From Talinum fruticosum (taxonomy: Eukaryota; Streptophyta; Magnoliopsida; Caryophyllales; Talinaceae), in NCBI GenBank assembly GCA_021018815.1, contig JAITYX010000011.1, positions 9,376,501 through 9,440,500 on the forward strand: a stretch of 64,000 bases of DNA, read 5' to 3'. The notes under the pieces are model-generated. The model had not been told where the DNA came from, did no database searches, and was given only the letters and a program-made list of their open reading frames with translations. Numbering within the stretch: the first letter of the stretch is position 1; each line of letters begins with the position of its first letter. This document shows positions 25,540 to 37,600 of the stretch, in pieces. The position numbers and the translations under genes were made by a program.

Positions 25540-27402
25540 TGGTTTGGGAGGGTTGACTTTGTTTGACTTGACTCCTAGTTTAAAGGAGGCTTTAAACAAA
25601 ATGTTCCACAACTGGGACATGAAAGATGCAGATGTATGTTTAATGGAAATCAAATATCGGAGGGACAACGTGAAAGGCAGAACATGCGGCAATTCAAACC
25701 GGAAAATATTATTTGGCCCTAAACACTCAAGAATAATCTACTCTAGCCAGCCAACTAGGCCACGAATTACTATTACAGTATATTTTATTCATTCTACTAT
25801 TATTAGAAAAAAAAATGCCCAGTTTGTGTGCCAAATTAAAATTACATACCTAGAAAAACGCCTAAAATGGGCATAGTTTATATGCCCCTCTCTCCCCGTC
25901 AGTGCATTGCACGTTCACCAATTGCAGATTAAATAACTCGTCCAGTATAAGCAACTATCGCCAGTTGCAACAATTTACTGTAAATTACATCTACAGCAGT
26001 TTTTTTAGGAGCAACAAGGTCACAACTTGAATGCAAAAATTTATACACGGTAGATGAATCATTACCAGCAAGAAATTCAACATTATGAAACGATTTTAGC
26101 CACAGCAAAGGGCTCTCAAGTACAAAAATCCAGTACAAAACAATTTCGAAAAATCCTGTATATCATAGAAGCGCAGCTTTGAGAGCTTATTTTTACCAAG
26201 ACATGTCCCCAATGTCTTTGGAGTAGGAAATAACGGACAGTAGATATATCACAACAGTAGTGCACCTGAGCTCAGTCAACTGGATGGTGGATCAAAGCAC
26301 CTCCACAAACAACACTCCATCATCACCACACCCCCAAAAAAACAAAGAGAAGGAAATAGAAGACATGGCAAAGATTCGGAGATGTCGGCGAGACAAAATC
26401 AAAGCCGTTAACAATCACCAACTCTAGCACTTGCAAAATTCAAAGCACCCGCGATACTTGCAGTAGCACAAGTATATAGCAGCATACCCCAAAGTTTGAT
26501 ATGGCTCAGTCATGACAGCAGTGTCTCACAGCCCCACCCAAAAAAATAAAGAGAGTGAAATAAAAAGCCTGGGAAGACCCCAACAAATTAAAATGCAAAG
26601 GGTAATCAGAGGGGGGGAATGTCTCCAAAAAAGTAGCAGTATGGATTGGAGAAAAAGTCTAACCACCTTAATTAATAAAAAATGAAAAAGAATGGAATGA
26701 AAAAAATTCCCAAAAACTGCCACTTGCTCCACAAGTTGGCTGCTGTTCTTTTAAGATGTCCCTACCCACCAAAATCCAACTAATCAAGGTCCAAAGAAGG
26801 AAGCACTGAAGAGATGAACGTCTAGTATCCTACACGACAGATGCCAGTGTACCCGCCAGAAGCATATCATGCAGCTCCTCTCTATTCAGGTAAACAAGAT
26901 AAAAGAAGAGCCACTAATGTACGAGGGAGATGCATCACTGCCGGAGGAATTGAGACAGGCAAGCTTTCCCAGTGATGAAGCCAGCCGGCCAGGATCCACA
27001 ATCATTCAAAATTGCAGATCCTGGGAAGGCCGCGAGGACCAAAACCACAGGGGAGCGTAGCACAAAACCAATGATGCAGAAGCAGAAGCAGAAGAAGCAG
27101 AATACCAATGTAGCAGAACCATGAAGACACCTCGACACAAGAAAAACAATACAAAACTTAGCCAGCTATTTTCAATTGTTCTCAAAAGCAAATAGTAAAC
27201 AGCAAGTACCTTCAAATCTTTCAGTCTAAATCAGATTGCAAGTATAATGCATCATAAGAAAACCTAAATTCACAGTAAGTAAGAAACTTAACCACATCCA
27301 AGATTCGAGGCTGAAGACAGCGCCCAGTTCTAACAGTTGACAAGGGGTCCAAGCAATACTACAGACATAGCCTCAGTATCTTCATACGAAAACTATCCCA
27401 CA
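25540..27402. other. Region between CNGC-B promoter and RSZ22 stop
   Basis: No coding gene is recognised. The right end is the RSZ22 3'UTR. A possible extra 3'UTR splice donor (TTTGAAG/GTACTTGC, minus strand, near 27208) hints at a 3'UTR intron. Open frames at 25929-26138, 26526-26732 and 27006-27215 show no domains and are probably chance. Confidence 0.4.
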
Positions 27403-30400
27403 TCAACTCCTGCTGCGACGTCTCTCTCGGACACCATTTCTGCACACATACAAAGTGTTCCAATTCACATGACTACAGCAAGAACTAATTTTCAATTTAA
27501 AAGATACAAAAACATTGTGATACTCAGACCGATTGAATACAAGACAGTCATATTGACCTCAAAAAAGCAAACTAAGCATGCAAAGAATAAGCAAGCAGGC
27601 TTCAAGAAAGCAAAAAGACTTTACCCATTGGCATAAGGCAACTCTTCACGGCCACGGTAAGGAGGAGGAGACCTGCTGTAGCTGCGTCCACGAGGGGAAG
27701 GACTGCGACGTCTTGGAGATCTAGCACGTGGACTGTAGCTCCTACAGATGAACATAGATTGTAAGCAAAAGGTATTACAACCTCAATGTAGAACACCACT
27801 AAGGAATCCACTAGCAATCAGTTAACTAAATAACAAAAACAAATGGATCTTTCCAGAAACTGGACAAAACCAAAATCAATGAACCTCAAAGAGTTGAAAC
27901 AAGTAACAGGTGGACTCCAGAAGACATACCTCCTTCCATAACTTGGGCTCCTCCTGTACCTAGGACTGCGGCTCCGTCTCCTTCCCCCACCACCACCTCC
28001 AACGCGTAAACGGCATTCACGAGCAAAATGCCCAGGCTCACCACACTCATAGCACTTCAAATCAGAACCACCTCGTCCACGACCTCCACCACGACCACCA
28101 CCCCCACCTCGATTGTGTGAAAGCTCAACTCTCCAGCCATTTTTCCCTAAGAGGAGCCAAAAAAACAGAAATAGGAGCAACAGTGAGAAAAACAGCTTGT
28201 GCCTCCACCGCAGCAGGATGATACATGCATAATCATCAATCAAATTTATCTCCTCCAAAAACACATAGCCAAGGAAGTTGGTGACATGTGCTGCAACACA
28301 CATCTGGACAAAAGCAAATCTGTGACACCCATTGAGGAAGGATTTTTGAAACATGATCATGACAAATATCATACAAGCATATGTGTTCACAAACAGACAG
28401 CTGTCTACAACATTAGCAGCGAGAGCTAGCAAAAAGAATAATGTTATAAGGACAAACGAACTGGCGTCTCATCATGGAAGGCAAGAGATCTCTGGCTGAT
28501 ACACAAAATGATACTCAATAGGCCAATAATGCCTCTCAACGAAATGGCAAAATAATGTCATAAACAGCCAATTATCTCACCATTTCATAATGTCAATTCT
28601 ACAAAGCAGTGTGAGAGAACAATCGAGGCTGAACATGACCTATGCTACCTGCAAATAATTGATATATGCTTATCTGGTAGAGTTATGACAACCTGCACTT
28701 TTAGGAGTCTAAACCTCCATTACATCAGGGAACTCAACCATGCCCACTATCATGTCGGTAAACTGTAACTCCAGCCATACAGGTTTCAAACCCCATTCTC
28801 CTCTGTTTCTAAGCAACAAGGAGGCAAGGATATATCAAACATATACTCATCAAGATATTGAAGCCACCAGCATAATTAAATAAGCTAGGTAATTTGGAAT
28901 TATAAAAGAACCTGGACGTGAAAAATTTGGAGCTATTTAGAACTTGCATCATGTCAGTATTGATTTAATGCAGCAAGGAACCAATGAAATACGTTCAGAG
29001 GCCAAGAAGATTGCAAATGTAAGACATTAACCAAGTGGACTTTCTAAGTCTCAACTTCTGAACTACCAAAACTTCCTACTACATGCAGCAATATGGAACA
29101 CTGTTGGAATTTGGCATCCAATGCTTACTTTCCCAATAGATGCATCCACATTTTTGGCTTGAATTTTCGAAAACATTAAGGATTACCATAACTACAAAGA
29201 ACCATATCGTAAAAGACTGCCAAAATTAATGGATCATCAATTGTTCGGAGCACTTGCAATGCAAGGCCTGCAGGCCAAATTTTGCTTATGTTATACGCCA
29301 CATTCAAGCCTTGAAGCACAGGAGGAAAGAGACGTTTCGTCCTCACCCTTCTCAGGTCATGAGGCCTGTTTCCATTAGTTCTTTTCTTTTTCTTTTTTTT
29401 TGCTTTAATTAAAATTTTTCCCTTTTTCTGAGTTCCAAATAAGAAAAGTTATTTGTTCTAGTGTGTGTTGGTCCATGACTATTTTATTTGGTGATCCTAA
29501 AGTGATAAGCCTTTCAATATGGAAGAAAAGATTTCAAAAGAGAAAAAAATTAGCCCTTGAATGATGACATGAGGTGTCACTGTAGGTCACCACTTTGAGA
29601 GCAAAAACTGATCCTTGTATTGCAACTACTCTCAATTGTAGGGAACTTTCCATTGTCAGATGAAACACCAGCCACTACACACTGCTCCATTATCCTCTCT
29701 ATAAGAGAGAACTTAGGTGTTATTGCTTCACTATGTTCCGAAATACAGGTGATGCAAGAGCTTAAAGGACGCACCCAAAAGAAAACAGCACCATAACATA
29801 AATACAAACAGAGATGATTTAGTTAAATACACATAAAACCGAGGTAGAAATAAAGCAATTTGCAATATACCATCCATTTCACGAATTGCATCTTTTGCAT
29901 CCCTGCTGTCATCAAAATCGATGAATGCATAACCTGGAGGTCGTCGAGCAACCCATACACTGGGGGAAAAATGGAAGGTGTAGAGTGAATAAGTTAGATA
30001 GTTATTGTTAGATAACCATTTATCAAAATCATAAACACCAATCCCAGAAAAAAAAAAAAAAAAGGGATCAACCCCAAGTTCTGAAAAACTCATAATAGAC
30101 AATGAACAATTTTACTCATACTCAATACCACCACTCGTTCTCAATTGTGACCTGTATTTCTGACAGCAATTCACCATGTAAATTGACAAAAGTATAAGCA
30201 CTTCACCGAATTTAGTAGCTATCAAGTATAACACAGTACCCCTAACACCCCCCCGCCCCGCGTGAAGAACGAATAGAAAAGGAAACACACACAAAGAACA
30301 CGAAAAAAAGTTTATGGCAGCAGAAAAAAGCAAATTAAAGCATAAACTTTTCAATAAAAGCGAATACATATTCAAATTTAATACAAAATTAAAAAGAAAA

Positions 30401-30500
30401 GGTAAGCTAACCTTCGTATAACTCCAAAGACACGAAATTCATCTTCAAGATCTCGCTCAGAGACCCGTGGATCCAAGTTTCCAACGTACACACGCGACAT
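27403..30500 (-). CDS. RSZ22: SR splicing factor, RSZ22-type (RRM + zinc knuckle + RS)
   Basis: Nuclear serine/arginine-rich splicing factor that binds pre-mRNA and recruits early spliceosome components. Coding exons 5' to 3': 30412-30500, 29871-29959, 27930-28146, 27625-27741, 27403-27439 (with the 5'UTR exon, six exons in all); total 182 aa. The protein starts [20 protein letters not shown] (RNP2 is VYVGNL). RNP1 is PGYAFIDF at about 39-46. A Gly/Arg linker follows residue 72. A CCHC knuckle, [14 protein letters not shown], has C91, C94, H99 and C104. The rest is an RS-rich tail with [18 protein letters not shown], ending [15 protein letters not shown]. The order and tail match plant RSZ22 rather than RSZ21. 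Intron 2 is 1724 bp, and long introns of SR genes are often alternatively spliced. The last 37 nt exon is easy to miss, since reading on gives a stop two bases into the intron. Confidence 0.95.
28147..29870 (-). other. Long intron 2 of RSZ22 (1.7 kb)
   Basis: Donor GATG/GTATAT, acceptor CCTCTTAG. It splits the RRM exon from the zinc-knuckle exon. A MITE-like segment lies at about 29530-29645. No other element is recognised. Confidence 0.8.
29530..29645. repeat. MITE-like segment in RSZ22 intron
   Basis: Related to the segment at 4560-4735 by shared, ordered text: AGAGAAAAAA, GATGACATGAGGTGTCA versus GATATGTCA, GAGAGC versus AAGAGCC, and ATTGCAACTACTCTC versus ATTGCAAGTGCTC. Borders are uncertain. 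Confidence 0.4.
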
Positions 30501-30516
30501 TCTCCAAATTCAAGTT

Positions 30517-30819
30517 CTGCCAACAAATTGAATTACTTGATTTCCCAGTAAACAAAATCAAAATTTAATTTATATCACCCAATTTGCTGAAAATCAAATT
30601 AAAGCTTCACATGTTGGTTGATTCCACTGAATTTTAAAAACAAAAGCATTTGAAAAATAGCCATGAAAAGATTTCAAAGAAAAAGACGAGCGAACAACCA
30701 CTTCAAACAAAAGTGCGAAAAACGGATCTGAAGATGAAGTTGGACAAAGAAGAAGCCAACACTGCAGTAAACCTCAACAGCAGAGGAGGAAGAGGGGAGA
30801 GAGAGAGAGAGACGAGAAC
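30517..30819 (-). other. Predicted 5'UTR intron of RSZ22
   Basis: Minus-strand donor CCATTCAG/GTTCTC at 30819 and acceptor TTTGTTGGCAG at 30517, 16 bp before the ATG. The C/T-rich exon ahead of it (from 30820) would be the 5' non-coding exon. 5'UTR introns are common in plant SR genes, but this one is inferred from splice signals only. Confidence 0.6.
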
Positions 30820-30890
30820 CTGAATGGGGAAGAGCGTGATTCTGAGAAGCAAAAACCTAGGAATGTGACTGTGTGGCGTTTGAACAAAGA

Positions 30891-30944
30891 GGCCCAATAA
30901 TGAATGAACGAATATGCAGCTCTTCCCTTTTTATTTTAGGGTTT
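30891..30944 (-). promoter_or_regulatory. Site II-like TGGGCC and telo-box AAACCCTAA, RSZ22 promoter
   Basis: On the minus strand the TGGGCC motif lies at 30891-30896 and the telo-box AAACCCTAA at 30936-30944. This pair is known from plant promoters of highly expressed translation and RNA-processing genes. Position relative to the RSZ22 5' exon fits a proximal promoter. Confidence 0.55.
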
Positions 30945-31729
30945 CACCCCCAAAATATCACACTTAGACCCATTTATGTTTACTCATACCCATCGGGTCT
31001 GGGTCTGGGTCTGGGTGGTCCAGGGTCTTAAGCGGGTCGTGGCAATTTCAAGTTAAAAGGGCTAAAAAATCATATTTTGTGATTTGTTTGACAGTATCAC
31101 TCATATAGGGGCTTTGACGTCGAGAAGCTACCTATCCTCACGCCACAAATGACAAGCAAAATGACGAGATCTGGGAAAGAGATCCCCTTTTCGCACAAGT
31201 TAATCTCTAATCGAAAATCATCATCGCAACATAATCATGAAATCAATCATCCTAACAAAATCCACATACGCAATAGCAATGTTCTCGGGATTCAAGAGAG
31301 GATGAGAGAGAGAGAGAGAGTAACTCACAAACTAGAGAAGCCCGATGTCCAAGAGAGTGAGAAAGATGCGTGGAGGCGTACCGAGTTCCCCACCGTCGGG
31401 AAGAGAATGAGACGAGAGCAAGCGAGAGAGACAGGTATGAGTGTGATGACTGATGATGAAGCAAGGAGCGGCTAGCTTCAGTCATTTAGGGAAATTAGGG
31501 CAACTAAAGCCTCCAAATCTGGGTCATCTTTCAAAAAAATATATTAAATTTTTTTACAAGTCGGCTATTAATTTCTAAACCAAACTCATATTAGTCCCTT
31601 AGATCTACATTAAGAGCTATTAAATTTAATTTTTAAACCAAGTCCCGCTAATTTAAATGGGATTTGGATCCTACTTTTATTTCTACTTACATATTTGAGA
31701 AGTTTAGATTTATTTCAAAAACGTAAGTA
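30945..31729. other. Intergenic, upstream of RSZ22
   Basis: It includes three GGGTCT units near 30994-31012 and a GA run near 31303. Two open frames on opposite strands (31149-31475 and 31252-31485) have no recognisable domain and overlap each other. No gene is called. Confidence 0.45.
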
Positions 31730-33260
31730 CAACAATTAATAGATAATCCTTCTTGTAAGGGTTTTACCTAAGTTATCCTTCATTGAAATGAAGAGAAAGG
31801 AACAAAAAGGAACAAAAAGGGATAGAAAACCAAACTAAAGTAGAAGAAATACAAAGATCAAATATGATCACCCGATCTGCATCCCGATTTCCTTCTCTAT
31901 ATGTGTGATGAATAAAGACGTGATTGCACCTCCGAAACAAACAACTAGTGTCTTGAATAAGTGTATGGTTTTTCCAAGAAACCCGGATTTCTCCTTTAAT
32001 TGCTTTAATGACCGTTTGGTTATCTCCTTCCGAAATGCTAGAATGAAACCCCACTCGAACTGTTACTTTGACGTTATTTCTCATGGTAGTATCCTTTGTT
32101 AAAAGAATTGAGGTCGACCCCAAGTTTATTGTTCCAGCTTGTAGAAACTTCTTATCCCAACTTCGATCACAAAACCTCCCGCCACTACTGAAAAATCTTG
32201 AACCGTCAAAGTTGACTTTGATAAATTTTCCATGTGGTTTGTGCCAACAAACACTATGATTAGAAATGTTGACACGTAGTGAGGGGAAAGATGAGGATGA
32301 GTTGAAATCTTGATCTAGTCTACTCCTAGATCGCCATTCAGCCCAAGAAGATTTGGCTCGTAGAACTATAACTATGGAGTCAAAAGATCCATTGTTGGAA
32401 ACTTTTATCATTTCCGCTCTTTTAAATACTCCATAACAAATGAATCAATCGTGTCATCCGAGTTGGTTTTTTCAACCTTCTAAATGAATAGATAATATGA
32501 TTTAGAAAGGAATTCTCCAATTGGCTTAAATTTACCCCTACCCATTTATGTCGAAAAGTTGTATCTCGGTATCTATGACACAAGTGTATTGTAATAAAAG
32601 ATGGTCAATTGACTCACAATGGACCCGACATAGCAGCATAAATAGTGTCAATGTTCAACATTCTTTTAGCCAGGTTATCTCGTGTAGGTAAAGCATTGTG
32701 ACCAATTTACCACATAAACATTTTCAACTTAGGCATCAAATTCATATTCCAAATCCACGCAAAATCCCACGATGGTGAACTAGTGGGAATATTATAGGCA
32801 TTGCAAGTGGTAAACTTTGTTGTAAACTTTCCATTGCTAGACAAACCCTAGCGGACTGAGTCCTCGGTTTCATGAGAAGGGAGAGGGATAGTCTTAATAA
32901 CTTGAAAAATATCATTAGGTAGAAATGTATTAAGACGTATCGGATCTCATTCTTTATCCGGGGTGATGCAATCATTAACTGTAGTATCCCGGGAAGGAAT
33001 ATTCGAAAGGGTGTTGTCATGATAGTCCGACAATCTACAATTACCACACCAATTATCCAACCGAGACTTTGCTTTTTTACCATTATCAATTTTCCAACGT
33101 AACCCCCTTTAAAAAGTTCCCTTTCTCTTAGCAAACACTTCTATGCCCAAGAATCTACCGTCTTGATCAAGCCATGGTGATAGCATCCTTGAGGGAGAAG
33201 GCATGGGGAAGGTGACTAAGAGAGGAAACCTTCTTGATACCTCTACCTATGGTGAGATTT
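31730..33260 (-). mobile_element. LINE fragment 1 of a related set (zf-RVT + RNase H)
   Basis: Minus-strand translation gives the zf-RVT region (LRERELFKGG onward at 32742-33134) and then the RNase H-like tail at 31773-32411 (VCWHKPHGKFIKVNFDGSRF, and HHTYREGNRDADR). The 3' end near 31740 shares CTTGTAAGGGTTTTACCTAA-type text with the fragments at 38.5 and 46 kb, so they are one family. Stops interrupt it. The RT catalytic part is missing. Confidence 0.85.
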
Positions 33261-33282
33261 TATCCCAGCAGCCCACCCCTTT

Positions 33283-34910
33283 TGTGTATAACAGCTGCAA
33301 GCACGCGGTGTATGATTGTAACTAGCCAAAGTCGATCCCACAAGGACTCAATTCTAACAACGCACTAAACTAGCCCTCTACTCAATTGCTAAGCAAATCG
33401 GGTTTTAAGTTGGTTGTTTTCTAAACTAGTTCTAACTATTAAATTAAGAAAATTAATCTAAACTTAAATCAATGGGTAAAAACATCTAGGGATTTGTTTT
33501 CCTAACAATGAGTTTGATTATTAAAACTTAATTTGTGCAATCATTCTTTCAATTGAATCAAAGATCGATAATCACAAAATTCTACCGCTCTTTCGATGTT
33601 TAATATAATTGCTCTAATTAACCTATCAAACGACTTTCGTATGCTTTTTAATTTAATTAAAGTTAAAGATTTTAAATTATTAAAGTGCTCCCTAATTTAC
33701 TAATTTTTCTCAAATTTCATAAATTAGGTAGAATGATTGGTTGTCGGATTATTCTATTTCACTTTTCAAGTACATGATAGATTAATCTCTAATCACAAGT
33801 ATTCTAGGCCTTCAAAATACTCATAAGCACGAAAACCTCAACCATCTATTGATTCAAAATCGGAATTCAAGCACAAAATATGAAAGCCTAATCAAACTAC
33901 ATTGTTTTGGATTACAAATCCCTAGAAAAACTAAACTAATCACGCATGATTATTGAAAACTTAACAAAAATCCAATACATGGAAATCAAACCTCAAACAT
34001 CAAAAATCGAAGAAGTAAGATTGATAGACTTGAAGAACTCTACTTGAATCTCTCGACTTCATATGGAAATCCCGCAACTACTTCAAACTTCGCATCAATC
34101 TTCAAATGCTTTGGTTTGATGTGGATGATGGAGGTATGGATATTGGAAATGATGAATGGAGAATAAATGGTGTATGGATCCTCAAAAACAACCAAAAATC
34201 GGCTTAGATAAGCCATTATGAGGCAATCAAAGGACGAAACCGTTAAAACCGAATCGTCTCGGTAGAATTTACATCCAACACCGGCCGTGTCCACCGACAC
34301 GGGCTGCCCGTGTTGGCTATTAGATCATTAAAACTTGACAAAAACGCTGAAAACGGGCCGTGTCCACGGACACAGCCAACCCGTGCTTGATGCGAAGGCT
34401 CGACCTCCAACACTGGTCGTGTTTATAGACACGGGCTGTCCGTGTTGGTTGTTGGAAGGCATGCGTCAAACCGATTCGATCATAACCGCCTCACTCGATG
34501 TCCAAATGATACGATTCTTGATTTGTTGGAAAGCTCATTGAGTCTAGTTTCTAATTATTTCATCATTATTCTTACTTCATAAGTGTGGGAAAAACATGAT
34601 TCAGAGAGTAAAGAAGTGTCCGTTATCGCACTTTTCTTACTTTCCGACTCATATCTTTTCGTTTCTCAATAGAATGTCATTGGAAAGCTCTTTCAGTAAG
34701 GAAGTTACAAACATAGACTCAAAATAGATTTGGACCGAAAATATGATTAAAAATACGGTCCAAATCACTAGGAAGTTGCGAAACGAGACTAAAAACGCAA
34801 AACCCATGTGTAAAGCATAAATGGGGCATAAAGTACATAAATATGAATATAAATCTCCGAAAATGACAAACAACCTCCTTTGAAATCTAATGCAAATATG
34901 GCACTTATCA
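33283..34910 (-). repeat. Probable solo LTR (Gypsy-like)
   Basis: On the minus strand it starts TGATAAGTGCCATATTTGC and ends about GCTGTTATACACA, i.e. TG...CA over ~1.63 kb. This start resembles LTRs of plant Ty3/Gypsy elements. Near 34270-34450 it carries repeated GC-rich inverted motifs (GGCCGTGTCCACCGACACGG and similar). No primer site, gag or pol was found beside it, and no clear target duplication, so borders are tentative. The 86-residue open frame at 34040-34300 is inside it. Confidence 0.5.
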
Positions 34911-35959
34911 GTGTGGAAGTTTGGTTAATTTTAATTCCGCATTCCTTTGATGGTTGCTACCTTTCCGTTATAATCTCTTAATAGTAATAATTCTTGTTCA
35001 TATAGTTTCCGTTTTCATGTACCTATCACTCAATCATGCATGTATGTCTCAGGCTATCCGACATGGAGTCTCATTTAACCTATATATCCATGTTCATTGG
35101 AACCTCAATAGTCTAACACTTCACTTTATGCTTGAAATATGCAACCGTGCAAACCGCCTTAATTAACCATGCAACTCTTTGTCTGCTAGTGACTTTTATG
35201 AACTCATGTCCTGTTTGGAATCCTAAAACCTTAGTTGTTTAACCTTCCTTTCTTATGAAAATGGAATGGGACTTGTTTTTTTGCATTTTTTTTGGAAGGG
35301 AGGTGTGTTATTGTGACTCATGGCTGTTCAAAAGTTTGAGTTGAGATGTTTTTCGCATGTCATTTCCTCTCGACTCGACAACTTATTAAAGAGATGAAAT
35401 CTGCGGGTGAGTTAAAACAAGGTGGGAAAAGTAAACTGCAGGATGATGCCAAGACCTTGTTGAAAATATTGTGCCATAGAGGTGATAAGGAGGCTTCTTA
35501 GTTTGTTAAAAAATAATTCAAGACACCCAAGGCTACTTGCTTAATACAAAGATGCGCTTCGGCAAGAAAGACCAACAAAGAACAAAGGCCATGAATCTTT
35601 GTGTCTAATTAGGTGGAAGTTGTCATATAATTTGATCTAAATCATCTAGGATTTGTATGTGTTGAAAAGTGGTCACTAGCTAGAGCTCTTGCAGTGTACT
35701 TCAGTGCTTTTTTCCTAGTCCTAGCAATTCCCCTCCCTAATTTTTAGTCCTAGCGGTTCTCCTCCCTAATTTTTGGGACTATTGTATAAGTATGGGATGT
35801 TGATAGGTTGAGGATAATGAGAAATTATATTTTGGATATTTGTATGCTTAAATCTAGCTTGGTTTTTATGAACGATGAATATTGATTATATACAAATATT
35901 CAGTGTGGTTTTGTAATATAGGGAATTGCCGCATGATTGTATGCAATGATTTTTATGGC
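34911..35959. other. Unassigned sequence between the LTR and the CACTA-like array
   Basis: AT-rich, with no recognisable gene. It may be interior or flank of the CACTA-like element, but no transposase similarity was seen. Confidence 0.4.
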
Positions 35960-36502
35960 AAAAAAACGGTCACAAAAACAGATCACAATATGTGTATTTT
36001 TCTCAGAATCGGTCACAAAAGCGATCACAAAAGTTAAGTATAAAACGGAATTAGTTACAAAAGTGGTCACAAATAGGCATAATTTTAAAACTAAGTTAGT
36101 CACAAAAGCGATCACAAAGTAGCATGACTTCAAAATTAAGTCGGTTACAAAAGCGGACTCAATTATATAATGGTCACAAATTCGGTCACAAAATTTTCAA
36201 AGAATAACGGTCATAAAATCGGTCATAAACGTATTCGGTCACAAAGAGGTCTTAATTTCACACCGCAAAACGATCGGAAAATCGATGTGAAATACAATGC
36301 GGTCACAAAGTCGTCCACAATTTGTGACTCGATATTTCGATCACAATTTCGTTCGGAATTTGTGACCGATTCGGTCACAAATTTCATTTCCAACAAGGGG
36401 TTTTGGATCTGCCTAAATCGGTCACAAAACCCATTTTATAACAAAAATTTGACATTTTACGACCGATTTTGGCGGGCACAAATTGTAGTTTTTCTTGTAG
36501 TA
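35960..36502 (+). mobile_element. CACTA-like transposon end with subterminal repeats
   Basis: About 16 copies of the decamer CGGTCACAAA or one-mismatch variants lie in 460 bp (for example 35967, 36010, 36022, 36064, 36097, 36109, 36142, 36171, 36183, 36208, 36220, 36236, 36300, 36372 and 36419), one of them also inverted near 36359. The array stops at TTTTTCTTGTAGT (36489-36501), the reverse of the CACTACAAGAAAAA terminus apart from the last base. This layout matches CACTA (En/Spm) subterminal regions, where transposase binds repeated short motifs. The other terminus was not found in the window. Confidence 0.7.
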
Positions 36503-36989
36503 TGACTTTCCTTGAAAAGAAATCCTTAGTTAAAGGTGTAGGAAATTTAAGGACTAACCTTAATACTCGCGGAAGCAATTAGATCGATTGTCATTCGATA
36601 ACCCACAAGAATTCTCGTGCCGTTTAGTATCCCACGAACGAAAAACCCCGAGTCACGAACACACCAATCGATTGTACTCCAAAATCGGAATCTACCAGTA
36701 TCACCCGGAATAATAACCGACGGCTACTAGAGTCGTTGGAAAGCAGCCACGACACAAACCCGAAGACCCGTGGAATGGTGGGTCTAACTGTGAGAAAGAG
36801 TTGAGGTTTTCTAGAGAAAGTCCGAGAGAAGCAACATATGCTATGTGCGTTTTCTCCCATATCTTTTTGTTTCACTATTGCCGGATTTAAGTAGGAAACA
36901 AATCCCTACATATCCGGGTACATTAATTACACGATTAGCGGTTATGTTAATTGGAGTTAATGGACCAAAGCGGTTGTTCATGACCTTGG

Positions 36990-37600
36990 CCAACAAGAGG
37001 ATACTTGGCTCTCATGATTTTCCCCATAAATTATCCTCCACAAATAAGTATTTCCACACAAGTTTACATAGGAAGGCTTGATTAACTATTTCGGTTTTCC
37101 TAAGCCTTAGTCCTCCCAACTTTTTAGGAGTATAAACCTTATCCCACGGAACCATCGATCCCTTTGACCTCTTCGATTTTTTCAAAAACAAAATCCTAAT
37201 TAATTTTGTCAAGAGAGCTAGTAGTGTTCTTCGATAGTTTAAAGCTTTGCATAATATGTAGGAAGAGACTCAAGATTAGACTGAATAAGCATAAATGTGC
37301 CTGCCTTAGAAAGCGAGTTAGCTTTCTAATTTTGCGATTTAGAATCTACCTTTTTTAAAATATCATCAAATAAGGAACTATTAGGCCTCCTTCTATAAAC
37401 AGGGCATCCAAGATACTTATCCAGAGAATCACTATGGGGGATGTTAAAGATTGAAGAAATGGAGTTCTTAATGGCGGTCGTAGCATTCCTAAAGAAAACT
37501 AGGGTCGATTTGTGAAAATTAATAAGTTATCCCGATTGGTTGCAAAAATTATTCATAACGTTCGTAAGAGTTGGGAGTTTGATTTATTTAGGTCGTATAA
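36990..37600 (-). mobile_element. LINE reverse transcriptase C-terminal fragment
   Basis: Minus-strand text gives LDKYLGCPVYRRRP near 37390-37430, then LSKAGTFMLIQSNLESLPTY near 37260-37310, and VPWDKVYTPKKLGGLRLR at 37012-37212. This is the thumb and following region of plant LINE ORF2. Frames are broken. Its order relative to the fragment at 38.5-40.1 kb shows that it is a separate insertion or rearranged piece. Confidence 0.8.

Noticed and set aside
27818..28432. Single 204-codon frame around the RSZ22 zinc knuckle
   Set aside because: Its first and last parts are intron read-through; only 27930-28146 is exon.
31149..31485. Opposed open frames of 108 and 77 codons
   Set aside because: Low-complexity, mutually overlapping, no domain, no splice or promoter support.
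35900..36505. Open frames of 77, 61 and 111 codons rich in VTK or FVT repeats
   Set aside because: They are translations of the CACTA-like decamer array. The array is also not a CRISPR: the repeats are 10 bp with irregular spacing, in a plant genome.
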